DNA of 64,000 nucleotides from DASZXJ01 sp035545895 (GTDB taxonomy: Bacteria; Planctomycetota; Phycisphaerae; Tepidisphaerales; Tepidisphaeraceae): the NCBI GenBank assembly GCA_035545895.1, contig DASZXJ010000149.1:7205-71204 (forward strand), in the 5' to 3' direction. A program made the position numbers and the translations under genes. The notes below the pieces were generated by a model. It did not search any database. It worked only from the letters and a program-made list of their open reading frames with translations, and had not been told where the DNA came from. How positions within the stretch are numbered: position 1 is the stretch's first letter; every line of letters starts with the position of its first letter. Of this stretch, positions 34,141-43,071 are shown one piece after another.

Positions 34141-35583
34141 CTAGGCGGACTTGCGTCGCGTCCGCCGCGCCAAAACGCACAAGCCCGCGGCCAGCAAGCC
34201 CACCGACGATGGCTCGGGCACGGAACTGGGAATCACGCCGGCGAGAAACAGGTCAGACAGATCCATCGTCCCGCCGATGGTGGGATTGGCGGCGTCATTG
34301 AGGTAGCCGCTCAGCGTGTTGGCTGGAACTTGAAAAATTTCCTGTAGTGAGGCGAGGTCGGAGGAGTGGGTGTAGTTCAGCGTGCTGTTGTAGACGCCGC
34401 TGAGGTCGATCGTTCCCTTGGCGAGCGGTGAAATCACGATTTCCGCGAGCGTGTGATCGAACAGATCGCGATTGTTGCCTTCCGTTTCATCGGTCCAGAT
34501 GACGATGGCGCCGTTGTTCTGATACGCCTGCGAAGCCATGATCATCGGAACGACCTGAGAAAGGAAATTGTCGCCGACGGCGATGCGATTGGCGTCCGAG
34601 CCGGCCGTATAGGTTACGCCGTTGTAGGTAAAATCGGTGGCCAGGGCCGTGTGCATGTCGTTGAACTGATTGGGGGTGATGATGTTGTAGCGGGCGACGG
34701 TGTTGTTGTTCAGATCCGTCTGAAGCTGCTGAAGAGGAGCATAGTTGCCGGACATCGTATTGCTGGTGGTGGCGTTGTTGCCGCCGTTGGTCGGGGTGAA
34801 AAAGACCTGTGGATTATGCTTGGCGGCGTAATCGTATTGATGGCTTTGATTGTAGGGATTGGTGTAATTGGAGGAAGTGCCGGCGAAACTTGCCAGGGGC
34901 ACGGTGTATTGGGTGGACGAGACGGGCGTGCCGGTGAGATTGTTGCCGTTGTTGGGCAGGTGGCCGTTATAGGCAGCCTGATTGCCATTGACTTCGGTCA
35001 CACCGGCGGTGGACAGGTCTGTGTCCTCCTGATACGACTTCCACGTGATGCCCTTGTTTTGCAGCAGCGTGCTGAGATTTTGGCCGCTGACCGAAGGGTG
35101 GGTGGACAGATAATTCTGAATGTTGGCCACGCTGTTGCCGCTGCCGTAGGGATCGTTGTCATTGGTGACGCCCAGGTTGCTGCCAGCTTCCTGCCAGATG
35201 TAATTGGGTTCAGAGGGGTGGACGCTGGGCGGACTGCCGCTGGGTGAAGCGAGCACACTGTGATAGGCGCTGGCGTAGGAAACCTGCCCCCAAACCGGAT
35301 TGACGGCCTGGTTGGTGCTGATCAGGCTGTTCAGATACTTCGCGGGCGAAACGTAGCCCGTGCCGGGGTTGTCCTTCAGTTGGGCGAACCCGGCGGAGGT
35401 GGAACCGCTGGCCAGCGGATCGGGCTGTGTCCAATTGTGATTTTCCAGCTCGATATAAAAGATGTTGCCGAGTTCGGCTGCACGAACGGAGGAACAGAGT
35501 CCGGCTGCGCAGGCGGCGCAGAGCACGAGCGTCCGTCGCGAGGCTCCATCGGCGCGCACGGAGAGTGATGATGTTGAGAACAT
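34141..35583 (-). CDS. Secreted phosphoesterase-family (PLC/acid-phosphatase-like) protein with PEP-CTERM
   Basis: 480 residues from the ATG at 35583 behind AGGAGG. The signal region TLVLCAACAAGLCSSVRAAE is followed by IFYIELENHNWTQPDP, the Glu-Asn motif of the pfam04185 phosphoesterase family. The metal ligands continue in VIWTDETEGNNRDLFDHT. Family members cleave phospholipids or phosphomonoesters outside the cytoplasm. A PEP-CTERM signal (SSVPEPSSVGLLAAGLCVL, RRTRRK) ends the chain. It is first of three leftward PEP-CTERM genes and lies 43 bases upstream of the next, so co-transcription is plausible. Confidence 0.8.
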   Translation of the reverse strand: MFSTSSLSVRADGASRRTLVLCAACAAGLCSSVRAAELGNIFYIELENHNWTQPDPLASGSTSAGFAQLKDNPGTGYVSPAKYLNSLISTNQAVNPVWGQVSYASAYHSVLASPSGSPPSVHPSEPNYIWQEAGSNLGVTNDNDPYGSGNSVANIQNYLSTHPSVSGQNLSTLLQNKGITWKSYQEDTDLSTAGVTEVNGNQAAYNGHLPNNGNNLTGTPVSSTQYTVPLASFAGTSSNYTNPYNQSHQYDYAAKHNPQVFFTPTNGGNNATTSNTMSGNYAPLQQLQTDLNNNTVARYNIITPNQFNDMHTALATDFTYNGVTYTAGSDANRIAVGDNFLSQVVPMIMASQAYQNNGAIVIWTDETEGNNRDLFDHTLAEIVISPLAKGTIDLSGVYNSTLNYTHSSDLASLQEIFQVPANTLSGYLNDAANPTIGGTMDLSDLFLAGVIPSSVPEPSSVGLLAAGLCVLARRTRRKSA

Positions 35584-36041
35584 GGCGTGGCCTCCTGAAA
35601 AATGTGATGACCGTTGGCGGAACGACACATCCCGCGTGAAGCGATCGGTCGGCGGGAATGCTAGAAGGCGACTGTTGGCGCGAAATGAAATTGTCGTTTG
35701 AATCGCGCGGCGAAATCGTGAAATTTGATATGCGCACTACAAATGCAATCGATGCAACATCGACATGTTTTTTTAGCCGGTCCGTCATCGGCCCTTAGCC
35801 GAGACGAACCTCAGCGCATCGGAGTTCCCCGTACTCCCGGAGACCCAATCTCAATCATTGAATCAAATAATCATTGCCGCGGTTGGCGGAAAAACCCGTA
35901 GAAATTGCCGTTTTCAACGTTGCGGACTGCGATAACCGCGTCCAATCGACCGTTGTTGATTCGCAAAAATCGTCGGTTCTTGCATTCCGATCATCCAGTC
36001 CCAAAATTGTGCCCCGACCGTAAACCAACAGGAGTTATTTG
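35584..36041. other. Divergent intergenic region
   Basis: 458 bases between the phosphoesterase gene and the sugar kinase gene. A short hairpin CGGAGT/ACTCCCG occurs near 35819-35839. No known riboswitch was recognised. AGGAG at 36030-36034 is the ribosome-binding site of the kinase gene. Nothing else can be supported. Confidence 0.4.
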
Positions 36042-37124
36042 ATGAAGATTCGTGATGCGAAAGATTGCAAGTTTGATCTGGTCTCGCTGGGCGAGTGCAT
36101 GATCCGCCTGTCGCCGCCGCAGCATGGGCGAATTGAATTCGCGCCGTTGCTCGAAGTATGGGTAGGCGGCGGTGAATACAACGTGTCGTATGCGCTGTCG
36201 CGCCTGGGCCTGCGGACCGGCTGGGTCGGCGGGCTCAACAGTTCACCGATGGGCGCGATCATCCGCAATCACGCCCGCGCGGTGGGCATGGATGTGAGCT
36301 ACGTCGTCGAACGAAAATACGATGGTGTGGGCAAGAAGGACCGCATTGGCCTGAATTTCACGGAAGTCGGCGTCGCCAAGCGGGGTTCGGTGACGCTTTA
36401 CGATCGCGGACACACCGCCACCGCCGGCATGAAGCCAGGCGAAGTCAATTGGAAAAAATTGTTTCAGGAAGACGGCGTGCGCTGGCTGCACACCGGCGGG
36501 ATTTTCTCGGCGCTCTCGGAAGGAACGCGACAGGTCGTCGCCGAAGCCGTCAAAGCCGCGCACGAAACCGGCACGATCGTTTCTTATGACCTGAACTTCC
36601 GCTCCAAGCTCTGGAGCAGCAAGGAAGCCATCGCTACCACCAAGCCACTGGTGCCTTATATTGATTGCCTGATCGGCAACGAAGAGGATTTCGAACAGGT
36701 GCTGGGTTATCAAGCCGAAGGCGTGGACGTTCACAAGGCCGGGGCGCTGGATGTCGGGCCATTCAAAAAGATGGTCGAACGCGTCGTCAAGGATTTCAAG
36801 AATATCAAAATCGTCGGCACGACGCTGCGAGGCGTGAAGACCGCGACGATCAACGACTGGTCCGCCATCATGTGGGCGGACGGCCAGTTCTATGATGGCC
36901 CTCAATTCGACAATCTGGAGATTGAAGACCGCGTCGGCGGCGGCGACGGCTTTGCCAGCGGGTTCACCTACGGATTCCTCAGCGGCAAAACCCCGCAGGA
37001 ATGTGTCAACCTCGGCGTGGCCCATGGCGCGCTGCTGATGAGCACCATGGGCGATTCCAGCCAGATCACGCTGGAAGAACTCACCCACATCGCCGGCGGC
37101 GGGAGCGCGAGAATCAAGCGGTAA
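36042..37124 (+). CDS. PfkB-family sugar kinase, 2-keto-3-deoxygluconate kinase-like
   Basis: 360 residues from the ATG at 36042, with AGGAG upstream. The N-terminal LVSLGECMIRLSPPQ and WVGGGEYNVSYALSRLGLRT are the substrate-binding start of PfkB kinases. The C-terminal signature DRVGGGDGFASGFTYGFLSG contains the catalytic Asp. KDG kinases phosphorylate 2-keto-3-deoxygluconate to KDPG in uronate and pectin breakdown. The assignment to KDG is strengthened by the uronate-isomerase-like gene 9 kb downstream, but another keto-sugar acid is possible. First gene of a long co-directional block. Confidence 0.82.
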   Translation: MKIRDAKDCKFDLVSLGECMIRLSPPQHGRIEFAPLLEVWVGGGEYNVSYALSRLGLRTGWVGGLNSSPMGAIIRNHARAVGMDVSYVVERKYDGVGKKDRIGLNFTEVGVAKRGSVTLYDRGHTATAGMKPGEVNWKKLFQEDGVRWLHTGGIFSALSEGTRQVVAEAVKAAHETGTIVSYDLNFRSKLWSSKEAIATTKPLVPYIDCLIGNEEDFEQVLGYQAEGVDVHKAGALDVGPFKKMVERVVKDFKNIKIVGTTLRGVKTATINDWSAIMWADGQFYDGPQFDNLEIEDRVGGGDGFASGFTYGFLSGKTPQECVNLGVAHGALLMSTMGDSSQITLEELTHIAGGGSARIKR

Positions 37125-37139
37125 ATATCAAAGTGGCGT

Positions 37140-37169
37140 ATATACCGTTTAGATAGTATAATGGTATAT
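37140..37169. promoter_or_regulatory. vapBC promoter with candidate VapB operator
   Basis: TATAAT at 37157-37162 is embedded between inverted half-sites ATATACC (37140-37146) and GGTATAT (37163-37169), with 16 bases between. An inverted repeat spanning the -10 box fits autoregulation by the VapBC complex. The -35 box is weak. Confidence 0.5.
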
Positions 37170-37180
37170 TGAGGAATTAT

Positions 37181-37399
37181 ATGGCAGCCATTCTGATCAA
37201 AAATGTGCCCGAAAAGCTCAAAAATCGCATCAAGAAGGATGCCGTGAAAAATCGGCGTTCCATGAATCAGCAGATTTTGATGCTGTTGGAAAAAGCAACG
37301 CTCACAGTTCCTCCAGTGCGATTGCCGAAACCGATCAAGCCGCTAAAGCCGATTACGGCTGAGATGATTCTTGATGCAATTCACAAGGGACGTGAATGA
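37181..37399 (+). CDS. vapB: VapB/FitA-like ribbon-helix-helix antitoxin
   Basis: 72 residues from the ATG at 37181, with GAGG six bases earlier. AAILIKNVPEKLKNRIKKDA followed by NRRSMNQQILMLLEKA is a ribbon-helix-helix DNA-binding start. The Pro-rich tail (KPIKPLKPITAEMILDAI) would wrap the toxin. It overlaps the PIN toxin gene by ATGA. Confidence 0.85.
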   Translation: MAAILIKNVPEKLKNRIKKDAVKNRRSMNQQILMLLEKATLTVPPVRLPKPIKPLKPITAEMILDAIHKGRE

Positions 37400-37797
37400 T
37401 CGTCGTCGATGCGAATGTGATCATTTATGCGATAGTCGAATCGCCAAAAACCGTTTTGGCGAAACGTATAGCGGCACACGACGCAGAATGGGTCGTTCCG
37501 CCGCTTTGGCGATATGAATGCACCAGCGCGCTGGCCACGCTGGTCCGCGCGAAAGCGCTTGATATGGAAAAGGCAATCGCCGCACTTGCCGAAGCTCATC
37601 AATTGACCGTTGAGCGTGAGCTTGCCGTCGATCAGGAAGAAGTGATCAATGCCGCGATCCGCTTTAATCTTTCGGCTTACGACGCTCAGTATGTTGCATT
37701 GGCCTTAAATATCAGCGTGCAATGTGTTACGGCCGACATCCGAATCATTGCCAACGCGTCGGGCATTGCAGTTTCTTTGGAACAATATCTTGTTTAA
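37396..37797 (+). CDS. vapC: VapC-type PIN-domain ribonuclease toxin
   Basis: 133 residues. The first acidic residue lies in MIVVDANVIIYAI, the conserved Glu in PPLWRYECTSAL, and further acidic residues in SAYDAQYVALAL and VTADIRI, completing the PIN metal site. These toxins cut specific RNAs, often initiator tRNA, until blocked by the antitoxin. Only 12 bases separate its stop from the dehydrogenase gene, so the module sits inside the metabolic operon. Confidence 0.88.
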   Translation: MIVVDANVIIYAIVESPKTVLAKRIAAHDAEWVVPPLWRYECTSALATLVRAKALDMEKAIAALAEAHQLTVERELAVDQEEVINAAIRFNLSAYDAQYVALALNISVQCVTADIRIIANASGIAVSLEQYLV

Positions 37798-37809
37798 CCG
37801 ATAGTCACT

Positions 37810-38784
37810 ATGAAAATCTTATTAACGACCACCAGTTACCAGGACACACCCGGCCAGCACCATGACTTTCTGGCCAAATCCAAATTTGAAGTCGTCCGCG
37901 CACGCGGGCCGCTCTCCGAACAGGACATACTTGATCTGATCAAGTCCAACAACGGGTTTGACGGCCTGCTCAATGGCGACGACATCATCACCTCCAAAGT
38001 GATCGATGCCGCCCTTGCCACGCCAACCAAGCTTAAAGTCATCGCCAAGTACGGAATCGGGCTGGATTCGATCGATGTGAAATATGCGACATCGAAGAAG
38101 CTTCCGGTTCTCTTCACGCCGGGCGTGAATCACACGACGGTTGCAGAACATGCGTTTGGATTGATGATCGCGCTGGCCAAGCACTTTTGGCCTCACCTGC
38201 GATCGACCAAGAAAGGCGAATGGAAGCGCATCACCGGTACGGAGTTGTACGGCAAGAAAATTGCCGTACTGGGTGTGGGCCGCATCGGAAAGGAAGTCAT
38301 CAAGCGAGCGCGGGCGTTTGACATGGTCGCTTATGGATATGACCTCTACTGGGACCACGAATTTGCCAGGCTCTGCGATGTCACTCGCTGTGAGTCCGCC
38401 GACGAAGCGCTGCAGGATGCCGACATCATTTCGCTGCATATGAATTTGAATGATGAGAATCGCCATTTCATCAACAAGGCCCGGATTGCGAAGATGAAAA
38501 AAGGCGCGATCATCATCAACACTGCCCGTGGCGGGCTGGTGCATGAGCAGGACGTCGCCGACGCCTGCAAAAGCGGCCAGCTCGGCGGCTATGGAGCCGA
38601 TGTTCTGGAACACGAGCCGCAAAAGCCGGGTCATCCGTTCGTGGAAATTGACAATATCATCATCACACCGCACGTCGGCAGCCGCACGTTCGAATCCGTC
38701 GAACGACAGGCAATGCGCGCGACGCTGAATATCGTTAATTTCCTAAATGGAAATAGTGACTATATTCAGTCAAACAAGTTTTGA
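37810..38784 (+). CDS. D-isomer-specific 2-hydroxyacid dehydrogenase (SerA-like)
   Basis: 324 residues. The NAD-binding motif is VLGVGRIGKEVIKRARAFD, followed by the Asp of GYDLYWDHE. The catalytic Arg is in NTARGGLVHEQDV, the Glu in DVLEHEPQKPGHPF and the His in IITPHVGSRT. By family it oxidises or reduces 2-hydroxy/2-keto acids. Its best known relatives are phosphoglycerate dehydrogenases, but a role in reducing a keto-sugar acid is suggested by the neighbours. It lacks the regulatory ACT domain of long SerA. Confidence 0.85.
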   Translation: MKILLTTTSYQDTPGQHHDFLAKSKFEVVRARGPLSEQDILDLIKSNNGFDGLLNGDDIITSKVIDAALATPTKLKVIAKYGIGLDSIDVKYATSKKLPVLFTPGVNHTTVAEHAFGLMIALAKHFWPHLRSTKKGEWKRITGTELYGKKIAVLGVGRIGKEVIKRARAFDMVAYGYDLYWDHEFARLCDVTRCESADEALQDADIISLHMNLNDENRHFINKARIAKMKKGAIIINTARGGLVHEQDVADACKSGQLGGYGADVLEHEPQKPGHPFVEIDNIIITPHVGSRTFESVERQAMRATLNIVNFLNGNSDYIQSNKF

Positions 38785-38812
38785 GATCTGACAATTGGTA
38801 TTTGGAGTTTTT

Positions 38813-40339
38813 ATGGCAGCGACAGCAGACATTGGCCTGATCGGTTTGGCAGTCATGGGCGAAAATCTCGCCCTGAACATTGCCGATCATGGGTTTAAAG
38901 TGGCCGTTTACAATCGCACGACCGAGGTGATGCAGAAGTTCATCGCCCGCGAAAACCCGCCTGGCGGGCTGGTGGGTTGCAAAACCGTGAAGGAACTTGT
39001 CGCAGCCATCAAAAAGCCGCGAAAGTTCATCATTCTTGTCAAGGCCGGCGGCGCGGTGGATGCGGTGACCAAGGAACTGATCGCAGCCGGAATCGACAAG
39101 GAAGACATTGTCGTTGACTGCGGCAACAGTCTGTGGACCGACACGATCCGCCGCGAACGTGAATATGCCAGCCAATGCAAGTTCTTCGGCTCGGGCGTAT
39201 CGGGCGGCGAACTGGGCGCGCGCTTTGGCCCGAGCATGATGCCTGGTGGCGATCCGGATTCATGGAAACATCTCAAGCCAATCTGGGAAGCCGTCGCCGC
39301 CAAGGTCGATGCCAAGACCGGCAAGCCGATGGAAAATTACGCGCCGGGCAAACCGGTGGTCGGCGGCGTGCCTTGCACGGCCTATCTCGGCCCCAACGGC
39401 GCGGGCCATTACGTCAAGATGGTGCACAACGGCATCGAATACATCGACATGCAACTCATCTGCGAAGCCTACACGCTCATGCAAAACCTGCTCGGCATGA
39501 AGGCCGACGAAATGAGCAAGGTCTTCGGTCAATGGAACGAAGGCGATCTCGATTCGTACCTGATCCAGATCACCGCCGACATCTTGCAACAGCATGATGC
39601 GGTCGAAAAAAGCGGATTCCTTGTCGATCACATTCTCGACACCGCCGGCCAGAAGGGCACGGGCAAATGGACCAGCACCAATGCGCTGGACATGGGCATC
39701 CCCGCCAATTCGATCGCCGAAGCCGTTTTCGCGCGATGCCTCAGCGCGTTAAAAGATGAACGCGTCGAAGCCAGCAAGGTTCTCAGCGGTCCGGGCGGGC
39801 AGCAGGCAGCAGGCAGCAGGCAGGAACTCATCGCCGCCATTCGCGATGCGCTCTATTGTTCGAAGATTTGCGCATATGCCCAGGGTTTCCAGCTCATGCG
39901 CGAGGCCCAGAACGAATATAAATGGAAGCTGGATTTCGCAACCATCGCCAGCATCTTCCGAGGCGGCTGCATCATCCGCGCGCGATTCCTGCAGAAGATC
40001 ACAGATGCTTACACGCGCAACGGCAACCTGGTGAATCTGCTGCTCGATCCGTACTTCAACGATCAGATCAAAAAAGGACAAGGCAATTGGCGCAAGGTCG
40101 TTTCATTGGCTGCCACCAACGGCATCGCAGCGCCGGCATTTATGAGTGCGCTGGCTTACTACGATGGCTACCGCAGCCCGCGTCTTCCGGCCAATCTGCT
40201 GCAGGCCCAGCGTGATTACTTCGGTGCGCACACCTATGAGCGTGTTGATGCGCCACGTGGGAAGTTTTTCCACACCGATTGGCCCGAACCCGGTCGTCCG
40301 CAGATCGCCATCGTCCCCGGCTCCGGCGGCGGACATTGA
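38813..40339 (+). CDS. gnd: 6-phosphogluconate dehydrogenase (decarboxylating)
   Basis: 508 residues from the ATG at 38813 behind GGAG, slightly longer than E. coli Gnd. The cofactor motif is IGLIGLAVMGENLALNIADH. VSGGELGARFGPSMMPGG and GAGHYVKMVHNGIEYIDMQ hold the substrate loop and catalytic Lys. KGTGKWTSTNALDMGIP and AQRDYFGAHTYERVD are also diagnostic. It makes ribulose-5-phosphate, CO2 and NADPH. A heptanucleotide tandem repeat lies in frame at 39798-39822, encoding a surface loop (GGQQAAGSRQ). Confidence 0.95.
   Translation: MAATADIGLIGLAVMGENLALNIADHGFKVAVYNRTTEVMQKFIARENPPGGLVGCKTVKELVAAIKKPRKFIILVKAGGAVDAVTKELIAAGIDKEDIVVDCGNSLWTDTIRREREYASQCKFFGSGVSGGELGARFGPSMMPGGDPDSWKHLKPIWEAVAAKVDAKTGKPMENYAPGKPVVGGVPCTAYLGPNGAGHYVKMVHNGIEYIDMQLICEAYTLMQNLLGMKADEMSKVFGQWNEGDLDSYLIQITADILQQHDAVEKSGFLVDHILDTAGQKGTGKWTSTNALDMGIPANSIAEAVFARCLSALKDERVEASKVLSGPGGQQAAGSRQELIAAIRDALYCSKICAYAQGFQLMREAQNEYKWKLDFATIASIFRGGCIIRARFLQKITDAYTRNGNLVNLLLDPYFNDQIKKGQGNWRKVVSLAATNGIAAPAFMSALAYYDGYRSPRLPANLLQAQRDYFGAHTYERVDAPRGKFFHTDWPEPGRPQIAIVPGSGGGH
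39798..39822 (+). repeat. Heptanucleotide tandem repeat inside gnd
   Basis: Three full copies of GGCAGCA and a partial fourth. A change by one unit would shift the reading frame and abolish the last third of Gnd, so this is a potential slippage site. The present copy number keeps the frame open. Confidence 0.8.
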
Positions 40340-40372
40340 CACTCGTCCGCAAATTATCGTCAGGTGGCGCTA

Positions 40373-41104
40373 ATGCCTGATAGATATTATCAAGAGTATA
40401 TGAACTCGCCCCAATGGGCCGAGTTTCGATTAGAGGCTATTGAGGCCGCGAGTCGTCAATGCCAACGTTGTGGCAATGCAGAAGACCTCGAAGTCCATCA
40501 TCTACATTATGACACACTCGGGCACGAATCACTAAATGATGTTGAAGTGCTTTGTAAATCGTGTCATCGAATTGCGGATATTGAGCGAAAGTCACAGCGG
40601 CCAGTCAAATCCGCCTCGGGTCTTATGAAAGGCCGATACACTGGCGGAAGAGATGTGCTACACCAGATTAGCCCGCACCATATTCGTGTTTCGAAACGTC
40701 ACCATTATAAGGGCACTTTTAATATTAGTGATACGCCACCACTATCTCATGAAGATTTACTGTCTCGCCACTTTCCCGTCGTCAGAGAATTGGTTTTTCA
40801 TCTCGTAAATCAGCGGATGTTAGATAGAGATGATAAGAGAGCGGAATTAATTTGGGAAAGAGTGCGGAAGATATACAGACGTCAAGGTGGCCCAGAATAC
40901 CGCGATCAAATAGATGAATTGCTCATTCGCGCATACGAACGAGTACAAAAGAAGCTGAAACATCGAACTAAGTACGATCGCAAATTAGAACACATCAATG
41001 GAATTGAATCATTAGCATACTTTCTGAAATTGGGGGTGTTTAAAAGACGTCTTAGACCCAAACAGCGACTAAAACAGAGAGTAGCGAAGCGACGCCGTAA
41101 ATGA
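40373..41104 (+). CDS. HNH-type endonuclease-like protein
   Basis: 243 residues from the ATG at 40373 (AGGTGG upstream). The N-terminal third holds a zinc-bound HNH motif: CQRCG, then LEVHHLHYDTLGHE, SLNDVEVLCKSCH. The rest is basic and helical, with no recognised domain, ending KQRLKQRVAKRRRK. Base composition is visibly more AT-rich than the flanking metabolic genes, a sign of transfer. HNH proteins include restriction, homing and repair nucleases; the role here is unknown. Confidence 0.78.
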   Translation: MPDRYYQEYMNSPQWAEFRLEAIEAASRQCQRCGNAEDLEVHHLHYDTLGHESLNDVEVLCKSCHRIADIERKSQRPVKSASGLMKGRYTGGRDVLHQISPHHIRVSKRHHYKGTFNISDTPPLSHEDLLSRHFPVVRELVFHLVNQRMLDRDDKRAELIWERVRKIYRRQGGPEYRDQIDELLIRAYERVQKKLKHRTKYDRKLEHINGIESLAYFLKLGVFKRRLRPKQRLKQRVAKRRRK

Positions 41105-41312
41105 GTTGTAGGATTAACTAGAGAATTGGTTACAACTCGATTGATCATAACTTCGTGAAAAAGGCATTTGAGTGGACATGTCTTATCACAGTACAATTCG
41201 TCAGCTTTGTAGACGAGAAAATAATTGTGCGAAAGAATCTGATTGTTCGCCGCAAGCGGTAGTCAACAAATCCAACTCACGTCGATACATAACCCCATGG
41301 AGGCTGATCGCC

Positions 41313-42797
41313 ATGGGTCAAATTAATCGTCGCGCGTTCCTCAAATCGACTTCGGGCCTGCTTGCATTGGCTGCAATGGACATGACCAATTTCAACTGCG
41401 CCAGCAGTCCGCAGATGGTGTATGTCCCATCGCGACCGCCGCGGGGAGCCAATGAGAAGGTCAACGTGGCCGTCATCGGGCTGGGCGGGCGCGGGTTTGG
41501 GTCGCATATCTCGGCGTACGGCAAGCAAAGCAACTCGCAGATCGTCTACGTATGTGATCCAGATTCGGCATTTGCGCAAAAGTCGATTGATAAATCCCGC
41601 AACTCCAATGGCGGAACCGAACCCCAGTTCGTGCAGGATATGCGGCGAATTTTTGACGATAAATCCGTCGATGCGGTCAGCATCGCCACGTGCAACCATT
41701 GGCATTCATTGGCGGCGATCTGGGCGATGCAGGCGGGGAAGGATGTCTACGTCGAAAAGCCGCTGAGCCACAACCTCAGTGAAGGTCGCCGGGTTGTACA
41801 GGCAGCGCAGCGCACCGGTGCGGTCGTGCAATGTGGCACGCAAATGCGATCCAACGCGGCCCTTATCGAATCGATGGCATACCTGCGCAGCGGCGCGCTG
41901 GGCAAGGTGCTCGTTTCGCGCGCGCTTTGCTATAAATCGCGCCCCAGCATCGGCAAGGTAAGTGGCCCGCAACAGCCTCCGTCCACCTGCGATTACAATC
42001 TCTGGTGCGGCCCCTCGCCGATGGCGCCGCTCATGCGCTCCAAGCTTCACTATGACTGGCACTGGGTGTGGGATCAGGGCAATGGCGATATCGGCAACCA
42101 GGGAATTCACGAGATCGATATCGCACGCTGGGCGCTGGGCACCGACGCGGCGCCCAAGTCCTGCCTGTGCGTTGGCGGACGGTTCGGCTATGTCGATGAC
42201 GGTCAAACCTACAACACGCAAGTAGCCTCATTCGATTACGGCACCGGTCAACCCAAGCTTGTTATCGAAGTGCGCGGCCTGGAGACCAAGCCGTTCCATT
42301 CCCGTGGCGTGGAAAATGTCGTCCACTGCGAAAAGGGAATCTGGGTCAGCCCGACTTATACCAGCGCGGTCGCCTACGACCCAGACGGGCACGTTCTCAA
42401 GCAATTTAACGGCGGCGGCGATGCCAATCACTTCGGCAATTTCCTGGAAGTCGTCCGCAGCCGCAAAATGGCGGATCTGCACGCACCGGCCATCGAAGGA
42501 CACCTGTCGTGCGTGCCCCTACACATGGCGAACATCTCCAACCGGTTCGGGCAATCCATGGCGTTTTCGACATCAAGGTCCGACTATTTCGGCAGCGATG
42601 CCGAGGGAAATGAAGCCATGTCGCGCATGGTCAAGCACCTGGCTGATAACAAGGTGCCGGTCGAAAGCACCTTTTTCATGATGGGCAAGCGACTGAATTT
42701 CAACGCAGAAACCGAAACGTTCCGCGGCGACGATCAGGCCAACCGAATGCTCACGCGAGAATACCGCAAACCGTTTGTTGTGCCGGACAAAGTGTGA
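41313..42797 (+). CDS. Tat-exported Gfo/Idh/MocA-family oxidoreductase
   Basis: 494 residues from the ATG at 41313 (GGAGG upstream). NRRAFLKSTSGLLALAAM is a twin-arginine signal. The Rossmann motif is VAVIGLGGRGFGSH. The family's EKP motif appears in AGKDVYVEKPLSHNLSEGRR, and GNGDIGNQGIHEIDIARWAL matches the large planctomycete-type subfamily. These enzymes oxidise or reduce sugar derivatives with tightly bound NAD(P) in the periplasm. Its place in the sugar-acid block suits that; the substrate is unknown. Confidence 0.9.
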   Translation: MGQINRRAFLKSTSGLLALAAMDMTNFNCASSPQMVYVPSRPPRGANEKVNVAVIGLGGRGFGSHISAYGKQSNSQIVYVCDPDSAFAQKSIDKSRNSNGGTEPQFVQDMRRIFDDKSVDAVSIATCNHWHSLAAIWAMQAGKDVYVEKPLSHNLSEGRRVVQAAQRTGAVVQCGTQMRSNAALIESMAYLRSGALGKVLVSRALCYKSRPSIGKVSGPQQPPSTCDYNLWCGPSPMAPLMRSKLHYDWHWVWDQGNGDIGNQGIHEIDIARWALGTDAAPKSCLCVGGRFGYVDDGQTYNTQVASFDYGTGQPKLVIEVRGLETKPFHSRGVENVVHCEKGIWVSPTYTSAVAYDPDGHVLKQFNGGGDANHFGNFLEVVRSRKMADLHAPAIEGHLSCVPLHMANISNRFGQSMAFSTSRSDYFGSDAEGNEAMSRMVKHLADNKVPVESTFFMMGKRLNFNAETETFRGDDQANRMLTREYRKPFVVPDKV

Positions 42798-42847
42798 AAT
42801 AGGGTGGTTTGATGATTGCCAAGCTCGATTCTATTACGTATACTTTC

Positions 42848-42866
42848 ATACACATTCAAGGTGTAT
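42848..42866. promoter_or_regulatory. Candidate operator of the second vapBC
   Basis: Inverted half-sites ATACAC and GTGTAT separated by seven bases end four bases before the antitoxin ATG. This is the expected position for autoregulation by the antitoxin. Confidence 0.4.
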
Positions 42867-42870
42867 AAAT

Positions 42871-43071
42871 ATGCGTACGAATATTGTTCTGGACGACGAA
42901 CTGGTCAAGAAAGCATTCAAGTGCACAGGTGCCAAAACAAAGAAAGAGTTGGTTGACCAGGCACTCCGTGAATTGGTTCGTCAGAATAAACGGGCGGATA
43001 TCCGCGAGCTTCGCGGCAAAGGAATGCTTGATCCGACCTATGACTATAAAGCCGCTCGACGGGGACGGTGA
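42871..43071 (+). CDS. vapB: VapB-family antitoxin (DUF2191-like)
   Basis: 66 residues. MRTNIVLDDELVKKAFKCTG then TKKELVDQALRELVRQNKR is the ribbon-helix-helix start of this VapB group. The C-terminal DIRELRGKGMLDPTYDYKAA is the toxin-binding tail. The ATG at 42871 has AAGG upstream. The stop overlaps the toxin's GTG start. Confidence 0.88.
   Translation: MRTNIVLDDELVKKAFKCTGAKTKKELVDQALRELVRQNKRADIRELRGKGMLDPTYDYKAARRGR

Noticed and set aside
35819..35839. Hairpin considered as a riboswitch or terminator in the divergent region before the sugar kinase gene
   Set aside because: Single short stem without conserved riboswitch sequence or U-tract; not enough to call.
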